Origin: Frankia sp. RB7
GTDB taxonomy: Bacteria > Pseudomonadota > Alphaproteobacteria > Rhizobiales > Xanthobacteraceae
Direction: 5' to 3'
Length of the DNA stretch: 38,518 nucleotides
Assembly (NCBI GenBank): GCA_030403585.1
Contig: JAUEPE010000064.1
Location: 1-38,518, forward strand
Each line of letters starts with the position of its first letter. Positions within the stretch are counted from its first letter, which is position 1. Below, piece by piece: positions 24,149 through 34,842 of the stretch. The position numbers and the translations under genes were made by a program. Under the pieces are notes generated by a model. It saw only the letters and a program-made list of their open reading frames with translations, was not told where the DNA came from and did not search any database.

Positions 24149-25336
24149 ATGACCGTTCGCGCGGGCCGGGAATTTCTGGCCATCCCCGGGCCCACCACGA
24201 TGCCCGATGCGGTGCTGCAGGCGATGCATCGCCCGGCGATCGACATCTACTCCAAGCAGATGACCGAGCTGACCGAGAGCCTGCTGAGCGACATCTCGAA
24301 GCTGTTTGCGACCAAGGGCAAGTCCTACATCTACATCGCCAACGGCCACGGCGCCTGGGAAGCCGCGCTGAGCAACGTGCTGTCGCGCGGCGACAAGGTG
24401 CTGGTGCTGGAGAGCGGGCGCTTCGCGATCGGCTGGGGCCATGCGGCTTCGCTGATGGGCGCCGAGGTCGAGGTGCTCAAGGGCGACTGGCGCCGCGCAG
24501 TGCGGCCGCACGAGGTCGAGGAGCGCCTGCGCCGCGACAAGGAGCACACCATCAAGGCCGTCGTCGTCGTCCAGATCGATACGGCGTCGGGCGTGCAGAA
24601 TGACGTCGAGGCGATCGGCAAGGCGATCAAGGCGGCCGGCCATCCCGCGCTGTACATGGTCGACACTGTCGCCTCGCTCGGTTGCATGCCGTTCGAGATG
24701 GACAAATGGAATATCGACGTCGCGATGTCCGGCTCGCAGAAGGGCCTGATGACACCGCCCGGCCTCGGCTTCGTCGCCGCCAACGCGCGCGCGCTGGAGG
24801 CGCACAAGAAGGCGAATATGGCGACGCCCTATTGGAGCTGGAGCGAGCGCGAGGGCGCCGAGCATTATCGCAAATATGCCGGCACCGCGCCGGTGCATCT
24901 GCTATTCGCGCTGCGCCAGGCGATCGACCTTATTCACGAGGAAGGCCTGGAGAACGCCTTCCGCCGCCACAGCCTGCTTGGAGAGGCCACGCGCCGTGCG
25001 GTTGGCGCATGGTCGGAGGGCCAGGTGCTCGGCTTCAACATCGCCGAGGCGAGCGAGCGCTCCAACACGGTCACTACCGTGACGATGAGCAATGGCCATG
25101 ATCCGGCAGTCCTGCAACGCTATTGCAAGGAGAAGTGCGGCGTCGTGCTCGGCAACGGCATCGGCGACCTCACCGGCCAGGCCTTCCGCATCGCCCATAT
25201 GGGCCATGTCAACGCGCCGATGCTGCTCGGCACGCTCGGGGTAATCGAGGTCGGGTTGAACGCGCTGAAGATCCCGCACGGCAAGGGCGGGCTCGAGGCA
25301 GCGGTGTCGTATCTGGGTGAGCAGGTGGCGGTGTAA
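24149..25336 (+). CDS. Serine/alanine-glyoxylate aminotransferase
   Basis: This 395-residue fold-type I PLP enzyme moves an amino group from serine or alanine to glyoxylate, giving glycine. An AAGGAAGA site precedes the ATG. The N-terminal signature is LAIPGPTTMPDAVLQAMHRP. The cofactor phosphate region is ANGHGAWEAALSNVL, and the PLP-contacting Asp lies in MVDTVASLG. The PLP lysine is K198 in AMSGSQKGLMTPPGLG. The PYWSW and GTAPVHLLFALRQA segments match the serine-glyoxylate subgroup. The enzyme is cytoplasmic and would serve glycolate/glyoxylate disposal or the serine cycle. No other serine-cycle gene is in view, though the sugar-acid operon at 27973-30439 could supply two-carbon acids. Confidence 0.88.
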   Translation: MTVRAGREFLAIPGPTTMPDAVLQAMHRPAIDIYSKQMTELTESLLSDISKLFATKGKSYIYIANGHGAWEAALSNVLSRGDKVLVLESGRFAIGWGHAASLMGAEVEVLKGDWRRAVRPHEVEERLRRDKEHTIKAVVVVQIDTASGVQNDVEAIGKAIKAAGHPALYMVDTVASLGCMPFEMDKWNIDVAMSGSQKGLMTPPGLGFVAANARALEAHKKANMATPYWSWSEREGAEHYRKYAGTAPVHLLFALRQAIDLIHEEGLENAFRRHSLLGEATRRAVGAWSEGQVLGFNIAEASERSNTVTTVTMSNGHDPAVLQRYCKEKCGVVLGNGIGDLTGQAFRIAHMGHVNAPMLLGTLGVIEVGLNALKIPHGKGGLEAAVSYLGEQVAV

Positions 25337-25363
25337 CGCTGAACTGTCAGCGCGGCCCCAGGC

Positions 25364-25505
25364 TGTCGTCCCGGACAAGCGCAGCGAAGCGGAACGCCGA
25401 TCCGTGACCCATAACCACCGGACGTGGTTTGGCGAAGTCTCGGAGTTGCCATCTCGCGCGACAACTCCTCCCTGGGGTATGGGTCCCGGCGTTCGCCGGG
25501 ACGAC
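25364..25505. repeat. Dispersed inverted repeat of the GTCGTCCCGG...CCGGGACGAC type
   Basis: The 142-bp unit starts gtcgtcccggacaagcgcagcg, has internal gacccata and ggtatgggtcccgg arms, and ends cgttcgccgggacgac. Related but rearranged sequence occurs around 27741-27935 and 34703-34829. It occupies most of the 279-bp gap before the oligopeptidase gene; the remainder carries the promoter region. Confidence 0.85.
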
Positions 25506-25615
25506 GGCGGATGATGAGGTGGCTTCAGCGGTTCACAGCCACATTCGCCTTCTTTAAATCCCCTACATTCGATCTGATATAGAGGCCAGACACTCCGCCC
25601 ATATCGAGGATCGAT

Positions 25616-27724
25616 TTGCCCAAATCCGCCAGCACGACCCCGACCGCTCCCGTCGCTCCGCGCCGGCCGCATTCCTTCAGCCACCACGGCATCACCGTCA
25701 CCGACGACTATGCCTGGCTGAAGGACGCGAAATGGCAGGAGGTGCTGCGCGAGCCCAAAGTGCTCGATCCCGACATCCGCAAATATCTGGACGAAGAGAA
25801 CGGCTACACCGAGAGCCTGCTTGGTCACACCACGCCACTACAGAAGAAGCTGGTCGGCGAGATGCGTGGCCGGATCAAGGAGGACGATTCCAGCGTGCCG
25901 TCGCCGGACGGCCCGTTCGCCTACTTCCGCAAATTCCGCGAGGGCGGCCAGCACGAGCTGTTCGGCCGCATGCCGCGCGACGGCGGCGAGGGCCACATCG
26001 TGCTCGATGGCGACGCGCTCGCAAAAGACCACAAATATTTCAAGTTCGGCGGCAGCCGGCACTCGGACGATCACGGACTGCAGGCCTGGAGCGCCGACAC
26101 CAAGGGCTCGGAATATTTTACGATCCGCGTGCGCGACTGGGCGAGCGGCAATGACCTCGACGACGTGGTCGAGGAGACCGACGGCGGCGTGGTCTGGAGC
26201 AAGGATGCAAAATTCTTCTTCTATGTGAAGCTCGACGACAATCACCGGCCGATGCAGGTGTGGCGGCACAGGCTAGGCACCAAGCAGGCCGACGACGCGC
26301 TCGTCTACGAGGAGCCGGATTCCGGCTGGTTCACCCATCTGCATGAGAGCACGAGCGGCCACTTCTGCGTGATCGCCGGTGGCGACCACGAAACCTCCGA
26401 GCAGCGGCTGATCGATCTCGCCAACCCCGAAACACCGCCGCGTCTGGTCGCAGCGCGCGAAGAGGGCGTGCAATATTCGCTGGCCGATCGCGGCGACGAG
26501 CTCTTCATCCTCACCAATGCCGACGACGCCATCGATTTCAAGATCGTCACCGCGCCGCTGAGCCAGCCCGAGCGCAAGAACTGGCGCGACCTGATCCCCT
26601 ATCGTCCCGGCATCTACATCATCGATCTCGATCTCTATGCCGGCCATCTGGTGCGGCTGGAGCGCGCCAACGCTTTGCCGGCGATCGTGATCCGCGATCT
26701 CGCAACGAAAGAAGAGCACGCGATCGTCTTCGACGAGGCCGCCTATTCGCTCGACACGATGGGCTCCTACGAATTCGACACGACGAATTTGCGCTTTGCC
26801 TATTCGTCGATGACGACGCCGTCGGAAGTCTACGACTACGACATGGCGAAACGGACGCGCACCTTGCGCAAGCGCCAGGAGATTCCGTCCGGGCACAATG
26901 CGGCCGACTACGTCACCACGCGCATCATGGCGAAGGCGCAGGATGGCGCCGAGGTGCCGGTGTCGATCCTTTATCGTCGCGGATTGAAGCTCGACGGAGC
27001 GGCGCCGCTGCTGCTCTACGGCTACGGCTCCTACGGCATGGCGATGCCGGCCTCGTTCAACGCCAACCGTCTGTCGCTGGTCGACCGCGGCTTCGTCTAC
27101 GCCATCGCCCATATCCGCGGCGGCGCGGACAAGGGCTGGGGCTGGTATCTCGACGGCAAGCGCGAGAAGAAGACGAACTCGTTCGACGATTTTGCCGCCA
27201 GCGCGCGTGCGCTGATCGATGCGAAATACACCAGCGCGCAGCATATCGTCGGCCATGGCGGCTCGGCCGGCGGCATGCTGATGGGCGCGGTCGCGAACCG
27301 TGCCGGCGAACTATTCGCCGGCATCGTCGCGGAGGTGCCGTTCGTCGACGTGCTCAACACCATGCTCGACGACACACTGCCGCTGACGCCGCCGGAATGG
27401 CCGGAATGGGGCAACCCGATCGAGAGCGAAAGGGATTTTCGCACCATCCTGTCCTACTCGCCCTACGACAATGTCGCGGCCAAGGACTATCCCGCAATCC
27501 TGGCGATGGGCGGGCTTACTGATCCTCGAGTCACTTACTGGGAGCCCGCCAAATGGATCGCGCGCCTGCGCGCCACCATGAGCGGCGGCGGCCCGGTCCT
27601 GCTCCGCACCAACATGGGCGCCGGCCACGGCGGCGCCTCCGGCCGATTTGACCGGCTGGATGAGGTGGCGATCGTGTATGCGTTTGCGCTGTGGGCAACG
27701 GGGATGGCGGAGGCCGGGGTGTAA
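25616..27724 (+). CDS. ptrB: Oligopeptidase B (S9 family serine peptidase)
   Basis: This 702-residue cytoplasmic enzyme cuts short peptides, in this family mostly after Lys or Arg. Start is a TTG (25616) with ATCGAGGA just before; no better start exists. Residues about 1-70 pack on the catalytic domain (HHGITVTDDYAWLKDAKWQE). Residues about 75-430 form the gating beta-propeller. The alpha/beta-hydrolase domain carries Ser550 (GHGGSAGGM), Asp636 (GGLTDPRVTYWEP) and His671 (MGAGHGGASGRF). PFVDVLNTMLDD and EWPEWGNP are typical of oligopeptidase B rather than prolyl oligopeptidase. Length is as expected. It appears monocistronic. Confidence 0.92.
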   Translation: MPKSASTTPTAPVAPRRPHSFSHHGITVTDDYAWLKDAKWQEVLREPKVLDPDIRKYLDEENGYTESLLGHTTPLQKKLVGEMRGRIKEDDSSVPSPDGPFAYFRKFREGGQHELFGRMPRDGGEGHIVLDGDALAKDHKYFKFGGSRHSDDHGLQAWSADTKGSEYFTIRVRDWASGNDLDDVVEETDGGVVWSKDAKFFFYVKLDDNHRPMQVWRHRLGTKQADDALVYEEPDSGWFTHLHESTSGHFCVIAGGDHETSEQRLIDLANPETPPRLVAAREEGVQYSLADRGDELFILTNADDAIDFKIVTAPLSQPERKNWRDLIPYRPGIYIIDLDLYAGHLVRLERANALPAIVIRDLATKEEHAIVFDEAAYSLDTMGSYEFDTTNLRFAYSSMTTPSEVYDYDMAKRTRTLRKRQEIPSGHNAADYVTTRIMAKAQDGAEVPVSILYRRGLKLDGAAPLLLYGYGSYGMAMPASFNANRLSLVDRGFVYAIAHIRGGADKGWGWYLDGKREKKTNSFDDFAASARALIDAKYTSAQHIVGHGGSAGGMLMGAVANRAGELFAGIVAEVPFVDVLNTMLDDTLPLTPPEWPEWGNPIESERDFRTILSYSPYDNVAAKDYPAILAMGGLTDPRVTYWEPAKWIARLRATMSGGGPVLLRTNMGAGHGGASGRFDRLDEVAIVYAFALWATGMAEAGV

Positions 27725-27730
27725 GCCACA

Positions 27731-27965
27731 CCCACCTCCGTCGTCCCGGCGAAGCAGGCTGTGTGAAAAGTCGGCGCTGTCATCTTGAGCTAGAATCAAA
27801 TTCTTTCACGGACGCTTCAGAGAAAGGAGTCTTCTCGCGAGACGCTGATAAACGATGCGGCATAGAGTCTTATTCTATGGAGTCTTGCCGCGATCGACTT
27901 TTCACACAGCCTGGAAGGCCGCGACCCATACCGCGTGATCTGTCGGTAGAGTGCAGGTGCAGTAG
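27731..27965. repeat. Dispersed GTCGTCCCGGCGA...GACCCATACCGCG repeat, split by the MITE
   Basis: Left of the MITE the sequence reads cgtcgtcccggcgaag and right of it gaaggccgcgacccataccgcgtgatctgtcgg. Joined, they form the continuous repeat familiar from Bradyrhizobium. It is related to the copy at 25364-25505. It lies just after the oligopeptidase stop codon and fills the 248-bp gap 27725-27972. Confidence 0.7.
27755..27913. mobile_element. Small non-coding transposable element (MITE), 159 bp
   Basis: Perfect 19-bp terminal inverted repeats, CAGGCTGTGTGAAAAGTCG at the left and its reverse complement at the right, bound 121 bp without any protein frame. The 4 bases GAAG flank both ends (27751-27754 and 27914-27917), as expected for a target-site duplication. 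A smaller hairpin (CATAGA...TCTATG) lies inside. The tip resembles ends of IS5/IS1182-type elements, but the family is not certain. Removing the element and one GAAG rejoins a dispersed repeat. Confidence 0.85.
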
Positions 27966-27972
27966 CCAGCGA

Positions 27973-28692
27973 CTACCTTCCGTTCTTCTTCCGCCATTCC
28001 GCGAAGTCAGTGAGCGTCTGTGGATCAGTCGCGGGATAAAGGCCAAAGATGCCGCGGCCCTTGCCGACTTCCTCGGTGACGAAATCCTCGAAAGCGGTCA
28101 TCTCGAACGCTTCATTGGCGATCTCGTCCGCAAGGTGCGCGGGAATCACGATGACGCCGTCGGCATCACCCAGAATGACGTCGCCGGGAAACACCGGCGC
28201 ATCGCCGCAACCGATGGGGACGTTGATCTCGATGGCCTGATGCAGGGTCAGATTGGTCGGCGCCGAGGGGCGATGATGGTAGGCGGGGATACCGAGCTTT
28301 GCGATCTCCGCGGAATCGCGAAAACCGCCGTCTGTGACGACGCCGGCGACGCCGCGCTTCATCAACCGCGTCACCAGGATCGCGCCGGCCGAAGCCGCGC
28401 GCGCGTCCTTGCGGCTGTCCATCACCAGCACGCTGCCTGGCGGACAATCCTCGACTGCCTTGCGCTGCGGGTGCGAGCGGTCCTTGAAGACGTCGATGGT
28501 GTTGAGATCCTCGCGCGCCGGCATGTAGCGCAGCGTGAAGGCCTCGCCGACCATGGTCGGCTGGTCCGCGCCCAAGGGGTGCACGTCCTGGATCATCTGG
28601 ATACGCAGACCGCGCTTGAACAAAGCGGTGGCGACGGTCGCGGTGGAGACGGATTTGAGCTTGTTGCGGGTGGCTTCGCTGAGTTTTGTCAT
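27973..28692 (-). CDS. RraA-family aldolase/decarboxylase-like protein
   Basis: This 239-residue protein belongs to the RraA / 4-hydroxy-4-methyl-2-oxoglutarate aldolase family. Named by homology after the RNase E inhibitor RraA, most such proteins are metal-dependent aldolases acting on pyruvate-type substrates. The active-site signature GVAGVVTDGGFRDSAEIAKL contains the Arg-Asp pair (R125, D126) used for substrate and metal binding, so catalysis is plausible. Other conserved blocks are TVGEAFTLRY-like VGEAFTLRYMPARED, PPGSVLVMDSRKDARAASAG and VFPGDVILGDADGVIVIP. It starts 10 bp after the dehydratase stop, on the same strand, with AGAGAG before the ATG, so the two are one operon. Context suggests it cleaves a 2-keto-3-deoxy sugar acid rather than controls RNA decay. 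Confidence 0.85.
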   Translation of the reverse strand: MTKLSEATRNKLKSVSTATVATALFKRGLRIQMIQDVHPLGADQPTMVGEAFTLRYMPAREDLNTIDVFKDRSHPQRKAVEDCPPGSVLVMDSRKDARAASAGAILVTRLMKRGVAGVVTDGGFRDSAEIAKLGIPAYHHRPSAPTNLTLHQAIEINVPIGCGDAPVFPGDVILGDADGVIVIPAHLADEIANEAFEMTAFEDFVTEEVGKGRGIFGLYPATDPQTLTDFAEWRKKNGR

Positions 28693-28702
28693 GTCGTACT
28701 CT

Positions 28703-30439
<1,737 letters not shown>

Positions 30440-30701
30440 GATCCTTGTCCGTCCGGGGAAATCCGCCCTGCTCTTCTCACAGGCCATCCACTTCTCGCAA
30501 GACGCCGCGCGGGCGGGGCGCGAGCTCCTGCTATGCACGCGAGCGTGCGCAGACAAGGGTGCAGTGCAATATCAGAGCGGCAGGGCCGCTGAAATGTCCT
30601 GAAGTGCTTGCAGGCAGACGACAATCCGCGCAACAATTTCACATTTGATGCTTTGATTTGGGTCGCGGAGAACATCCCTGCCCGACCCGGAGGTTCTTGA
30701 C
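30440..30701. other. Divergent promoter region (262 bp)
   Basis: This gap separates the dehydratase start and the response-regulator start, which diverge, so it should hold both promoters. A short palindromic stretch, gcacgcgagcgtgc, is at about 30535-30548. An A/T-richer segment (caatttcacatttgatgctttgattt) at about 30632-30659 lies before the regulator gene. I see no certain operator. Confidence 0.4.
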
Positions 30702-31130
30702 GTGGCCAACATCCTGATCGTGGATGACGACCCGGCCGTCCAATTGACGATCCGGCTGCTCCTGGAGCGGGCCGGCCATCACGTGACGGTCGCCGGAGAC
30801 GGCCGCAAGGGGCTCGCTTTGTTCGAGGGCAACGAGTTCGACCTGCTGTTCCTCGACATCTTCATGCCTGGCATGGATGGGCTGGAAACGATGCGCCACG
30901 TCCGGGCGCTGCAGCCAACGATCCCGATCGTCGTCATTTCCGGCCGCGCGATCACGCCGGACGCCTATTCCGAGCCGGACTTCCTGAAGATGGCGACCAA
31001 GCTCGGCGCGGTCGACAGCCTGCAGAAGCCGTTCCGGGCCAACGCGCTGCTGGCTGCGGTCGACCGTTGCCTGACATCGGCGCCATCATCATCCCCGCCC
31101 CAACGCGATGCAGGCACCGGCAGCCGATGA
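30702..31130 (+). CDS. Single-domain response regulator
   Basis: This 142-residue protein is a CheY-like receiver without output domain. It begins at GTG 30702 after GGAGG. The phosphorylation site is D52 (LLFLDIFMPGMDG), the acidic pair is D8-D10 (VDDD), the Thr/Ser switch is in VVISGRA, and the Lys is in SLQKPF. The last 20 residues are Ser/Pro-rich and probably disordered. A hybrid kinase starts 61 bp downstream on the same strand, so the two probably form one phosphorelay. The receiver may take phosphate from that kinase or bind a partner protein. No DNA-binding domain is present. Confidence 0.9.
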   Translation: MANILIVDDDPAVQLTIRLLLERAGHHVTVAGDGRKGLALFEGNEFDLLFLDIFMPGMDGLETMRHVRALQPTIPIVVISGRAITPDAYSEPDFLKMATKLGAVDSLQKPFRANALLAAVDRCLTSAPSSSPPQRDAGTGSR

Positions 31131-31191
31131 CGGGTCCATCGATGTCGCATAGAACATTCGGGTCCATTCTCGACGCGGCGCGACGACCAAC

Positions 31192-34100
31192 ATGACGCTC
31201 GCAACCCGGCTGGCCATCGCGATGATTCTGCTGGTCGCGGTTGCGGTCTCCGCGGTCGGGTGGCTGAGCCATTACAGCCTGGAACGAGCGTTCCTGCCGC
31301 GCGTGCTCGACCGCATCGAAACCCAGTCGGGGCTGCTCGCCTCCCAACTCGAAGCCCAGACCAACGGCGCGCATGCCGACATCGTGACGTTCCGCGCCAA
31401 CGCGGCCGTCCGCGGCGTGATCGACGCCCATTTCAACAATGGCATCGATCCGGTTGATCATCTGACCGAAAAGACCTGGCGCGAGCGGCTGCTGACACGC
31501 CTCGTTGCCGATGTCGAAGCCAAACCGATTTACGCGAAGTTTCGCATCATCAGCGCCGACGGCACCGAATATCTGCGCGTCGACCGCTCGGGGCCGAACG
31601 GAACGGTCCGCGTCGTTCCCGACCAAGCGCTGCAAAACAAGGACGATCGCTTCTTCTTCCAGGACGCGATCAAGCTCGCCGAAGACCAGGTCTATGTCTC
31701 TCCGGTCGATCTGAACGTCGACAACGGCAAGATTCAGCTGCCTTATGTCCCGACATTGCGCGTCGCGGCACCGCTGTACGGATCCGATCACCGGCTGTTC
31801 GGCATCGTCGTCGTCAATGTCGACATGCGCCAGGTGCTCGACCGTATCAGGATAACCACCCGGCGCGGCGAGCAGGTTTACGTCGTCGGCCGCAACGGCG
31901 ACTACATCGTGCACCCGGATCGAACCCGCGAGTTCGGCTCGCAACTGGGCACACCGACGCGCTGGCAGGACGACTTCCCATATTTCGCCGACGCCATCGG
32001 ATCGACGCAAGGCGCGACGCATGTCGCGCCTGACAGCGATGGCAAGCCGAGCGGAACCGCGATTGCACCTGCGATCCTGGCAGAGGGACAATGGGTCGGC
32101 ATCATCCGCGTCGTGCCCTATGCCGTCTTCATGGCGCCCGCAATCATCATCGAAAAGACGAGCCTGATGATCGGCATCATCGCGGTGCTGGTCGCGGCCG
32201 CACTCGCTCTGCTGCTGGCGCGATCACTGACCCGGCCGATCGGGCGGCTCACCGCAGCCGTCAATGCGATCGGGCGCGGCAAGCCCGCCGCGATTCCCAC
32301 CGATGCCGGGGGCGAGACCGGCATGCTGGCGCGGGCCTTCGCCCACATGGTCGAGGAGACCAAGGCCAAGACGTCGGCATTGGAGCACGAGGTCGAGGAG
32401 CGGCGGCGCACCGAGATCGTACGAGATCAACTCGCCGTCCGCGAGCGGCTGTTCAGCGCCGCGGTCGAATCCTCCGACGATTCGATCGTCATGCAGACAC
32501 TCGACGGCACCATCATCGGCTGGAACACCGCGGCCGAGCGCCTTTACGGCTATTCTGCCGAAGAGGCGGTCGGGAAACCGACCTCGATCCTGCTGCCGGC
32601 CGATCGCAGCGACGAAGGCAAGGATTACCTGCAGCAGATTGCGAGGGGTGAACGGATCGAGCATTTCGAAACCGTGCGCGTTCGCAGTGACGGCAGTCCG
32701 GTCGAGATCTCGGTGAGCCTGTCGCCGATCCGGGACGGCTCCGGCGAGATCATCGGCGCGTCCGGCACGGCGCGCCTCCTGACCGATGCACGACGGACCG
32801 AGCGCGCGCTGCAGCAGACGCTCGAAGAACGGCGGCAACTGTTCGACGCCTCGGAAGACCTGATCATGATCATGGACTCGCGGGGCCATATCGTCCAGGT
32901 CAGCCCGAGCAGCGAGACCATTCTCGGCTACCGGCCGGACGAGATGCTCGGGCACAGCGGTGTCGATTTCATTCACTCCGCCCATCTCGATCAATCCCGC
33001 GAGGAGATGCGCGCACTCCGGCGCGGCGGTCACCCGAAGCTCGCCGACACCCGATGCTTCCACAAGAACGGCAGCGAGGTCTGGCTGTCCTGGCTCGGCA
33101 ACTGGTCCGACCAGGCCAGGCGCTACTTCTTCGTCGGGCGCGACATGACCGAGGCGCGTCTCGCGGAGGAATCCTTGCGCGAGAGCGAACTGCTCGCCCG
33201 CAACATCGTCGAGACCGCGCTGGACGCGTTCGTCCAGACCGACGAACACAGCACCATCCTGGCGTGGAGCTCACGAGCCGAAGAGCTGTTCGGCTGGCGG
33301 CGCGACGAAGTGCTGGGCAAGAACTCGGTCGAGCTCACCGTCGCAGAAAGTGAGCGCGAGAGGGTCAAGGTCGGTCTCGCGCGTTTCCTCGAATCCGCGG
33401 ACGGCAACACCCTCAACCGCCGCCGCGAGCTCATGGTCCTCCGGCGCGACGGCAAGGAGTTCAAGGCCGAGCTGAGTGTCACGGCGCTGAGGCGCCGCGA
33501 GGGTATTCTGTTCAACGTGTTCTACCGCGACCTCACCGACAAGATCGCGTCCGAGGAGCGCATCCGCCAGGCCGAGAAGATGGAGGCCGTCGGCCAGCTC
33601 ACGGGCGGCGTGGCGCACGACTTCAACAACATCCTCACGGTGATCACCGGGACGATCGAGATCCTGGCCGAGGCCGTGGCCAAGGATCCGGGGCTTGCCG
33701 CGATCACCAAGATGATCGACGAGGCCGCTGGCCGCGGCGCCGAGCTGACCCAGCATCTGCTCGCCTTCGCGCGCAAGCAGCCGCTGCAGCCGCGCGAGAT
33801 CGACATCAATTCGCTGATCATCGACACCGCAAAGCTGTTGCGGCCGACACTGGGCGAGCAGATCCAGATCGAATCCGTGTTCGAGGACGAGAGCTGCGTC
33901 GCCGTGGTCGACCCGAACCAGCTCACCACCGCGATCCTCAACCTCGCGCTCAACGCGCGCGACGCGATGCCCGGCGGCGGCAAGCTGATCGTGGAGACGG
34001 GTGCGGCCTATCTCGACGAGGTCTATGCCAGCGTCAACGACGTCCGGCCCGGGCACTACGTGCTGATCGCGGTGAGCGACACCGGCACCGGTATTCCAGC

Positions 34101-34692
34101 CAACATGCTGGCGCGCGTGTTCGATCCCTTCTTCACCTCGAAGGGCCCGGGCAAGGGCACCGGGCTCGGGCTCTCCATGGTCTACGGCTTCATCAAGCAG
34201 TCCGCAGGCCACATCAAGATCTACAGCGAGGAAAGCCACGGCACCACGATCAAGATGTACCTGCCGCCGGGCAAGACGCCGACGGCGGTCGCCGACGGCG
34301 TGATGCCGGCCTCGATCGAGGGCGGACACGAGACCATCCTCGTGGTCGAGGACGACCGGCTGGTGCGCGACTACGTGCTGGCCCAGCTGCATTCGCTCGG
34401 CTACGTCACCCTGCAGGCCGCCAATGCCGCGGAGGCGCTCACCATTGTAGCGAGCGGCAAGCCGTTCGACCTGCTGTTTACCGACGTGATCATGCCCGGC
34501 AAGATGAACGGACGGCAGCTCGCCGACGAGGTCTCGAAGACGCGCCCCGACCTCAGGGTGGTCTACACCTCAGGTTATACCGAGAACGCGATCATCCACC
34601 ACGGCCGGCTGGATTCAGGCGTGCTGCTGCTGGCGAAGCCCTATCGCAAGTCCGATCTGGCGCGGATCATCCGCAAGGCGCTGCAGGCGTAA
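31192..34692 (+). CDS. Hybrid sensor histidine kinase with Cache, HAMP and three PAS domains
   Basis: This 1166-residue membrane kinase has membrane segments at about 7-27 and 322-344 around a periplasmic double-Cache sensor (about 35-310). HAMP follows (about 345-398), then three PAS domains (about 417-540, 541-655, 665-785). The dimerisation helix carries phospho-acceptor His809 (AVGQLTGGVAHDFNNILTVI). ATP-binding boxes are NLALNARDAMPGGG (N), VSDTGTGIP (G1), FDPFFTSK (F) and GKGTGLGLSMVYGF (G2). A receiver ends the chain with D1098 in LLFTDVIMPGKMNG. The His-box belongs to the HWE-unlike HisKA type (VAHDFNN) common in PAS-rich rhizobial kinases. Its partner is probably the single-domain regulator just upstream. 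The signal sensed is unknown. Confidence 0.93.
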   Translation: MTLATRLAIAMILLVAVAVSAVGWLSHYSLERAFLPRVLDRIETQSGLLASQLEAQTNGAHADIVTFRANAAVRGVIDAHFNNGIDPVDHLTEKTWRERLLTRLVADVEAKPIYAKFRIISADGTEYLRVDRSGPNGTVRVVPDQALQNKDDRFFFQDAIKLAEDQVYVSPVDLNVDNGKIQLPYVPTLRVAAPLYGSDHRLFGIVVVNVDMRQVLDRIRITTRRGEQVYVVGRNGDYIVHPDRTREFGSQLGTPTRWQDDFPYFADAIGSTQGATHVAPDSDGKPSGTAIAPAILAEGQWVGIIRVVPYAVFMAPAIIIEKTSLMIGIIAVLVAAALALLLARSLTRPIGRLTAAVNAIGRGKPAAIPTDAGGETGMLARAFAHMVEETKAKTSALEHEVEERRRTEIVRDQLAVRERLFSAAVESSDDSIVMQTLDGTIIGWNTAAERLYGYSAEEAVGKPTSILLPADRSDEGKDYLQQIARGERIEHFETVRVRSDGSPVEISVSLSPIRDGSGEIIGASGTARLLTDARRTERALQQTLEERRQLFDASEDLIMIMDSRGHIVQVSPSSETILGYRPDEMLGHSGVDFIHSAHLDQSREEMRALRRGGHPKLADTRCFHKNGSEVWLSWLGNWSDQARRYFFVGRDMTEARLAEESLRESELLARNIVETALDAFVQTDEHSTILAWSSRAEELFGWRRDEVLGKNSVELTVAESERERVKVGLARFLESADGNTLNRRRELMVLRRDGKEFKAELSVTALRRREGILFNVFYRDLTDKIASEERIRQAEKMEAVGQLTGGVAHDFNNILTVITGTIEILAEAVAKDPGLAAITKMIDEAAGRGAELTQHLLAFARKQPLQPREIDINSLIIDTAKLLRPTLGEQIQIESVFEDESCVAVVDPNQLTTAILNLALNARDAMPGGGKLIVETGAAYLDEVYASVNDVRPGHYVLIAVSDTGTGIPANMLARVFDPFFTSKGPGKGTGLGLSMVYGFIKQSAGHIKIYSEESHGTTIKMYLPPGKTPTAVADGVMPASIEGGHETILVVEDDRLVRDYVLAQLHSLGYVTLQAANAAEALTIVASGKPFDLLFTDVIMPGKMNGRQLADEVSKTRPDLRVVYTSGYTENAIIHHGRLDSGVLLLAKPYRKSDLARIIRKALQA

Positions 34693-34702
34693 GGCGCGAT
34701 CC

Positions 34703-34829
34703 CGTGTCCCGGACAAGGCGCAGCCGTGCAACGCAGAGCCGGGACCCAGAACTGTCAGCCGTGGAGTTGGAGAGATGGGCCCCGGCCCTGCAGCGCATCA
34801 CTGCACAACGCGCTGCGTCCGGGGCACGA
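34703..34829. repeat. Dispersed repeat of the GTCCCGGAC...GGGACCCAG type
   Basis: The unit begins cgtgtcccggacaaggcgcagc and contains agccgggacccaga and gatgggccccggcc. It ends gcgtccggggcacg, inverted relative to the start. It fills the gap between the kinase and the convergent FixJ-type gene and may stop transcripts from both sides. Confidence 0.75.
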
Positions 34830-34842
34830 GAAAACCAGTCGC

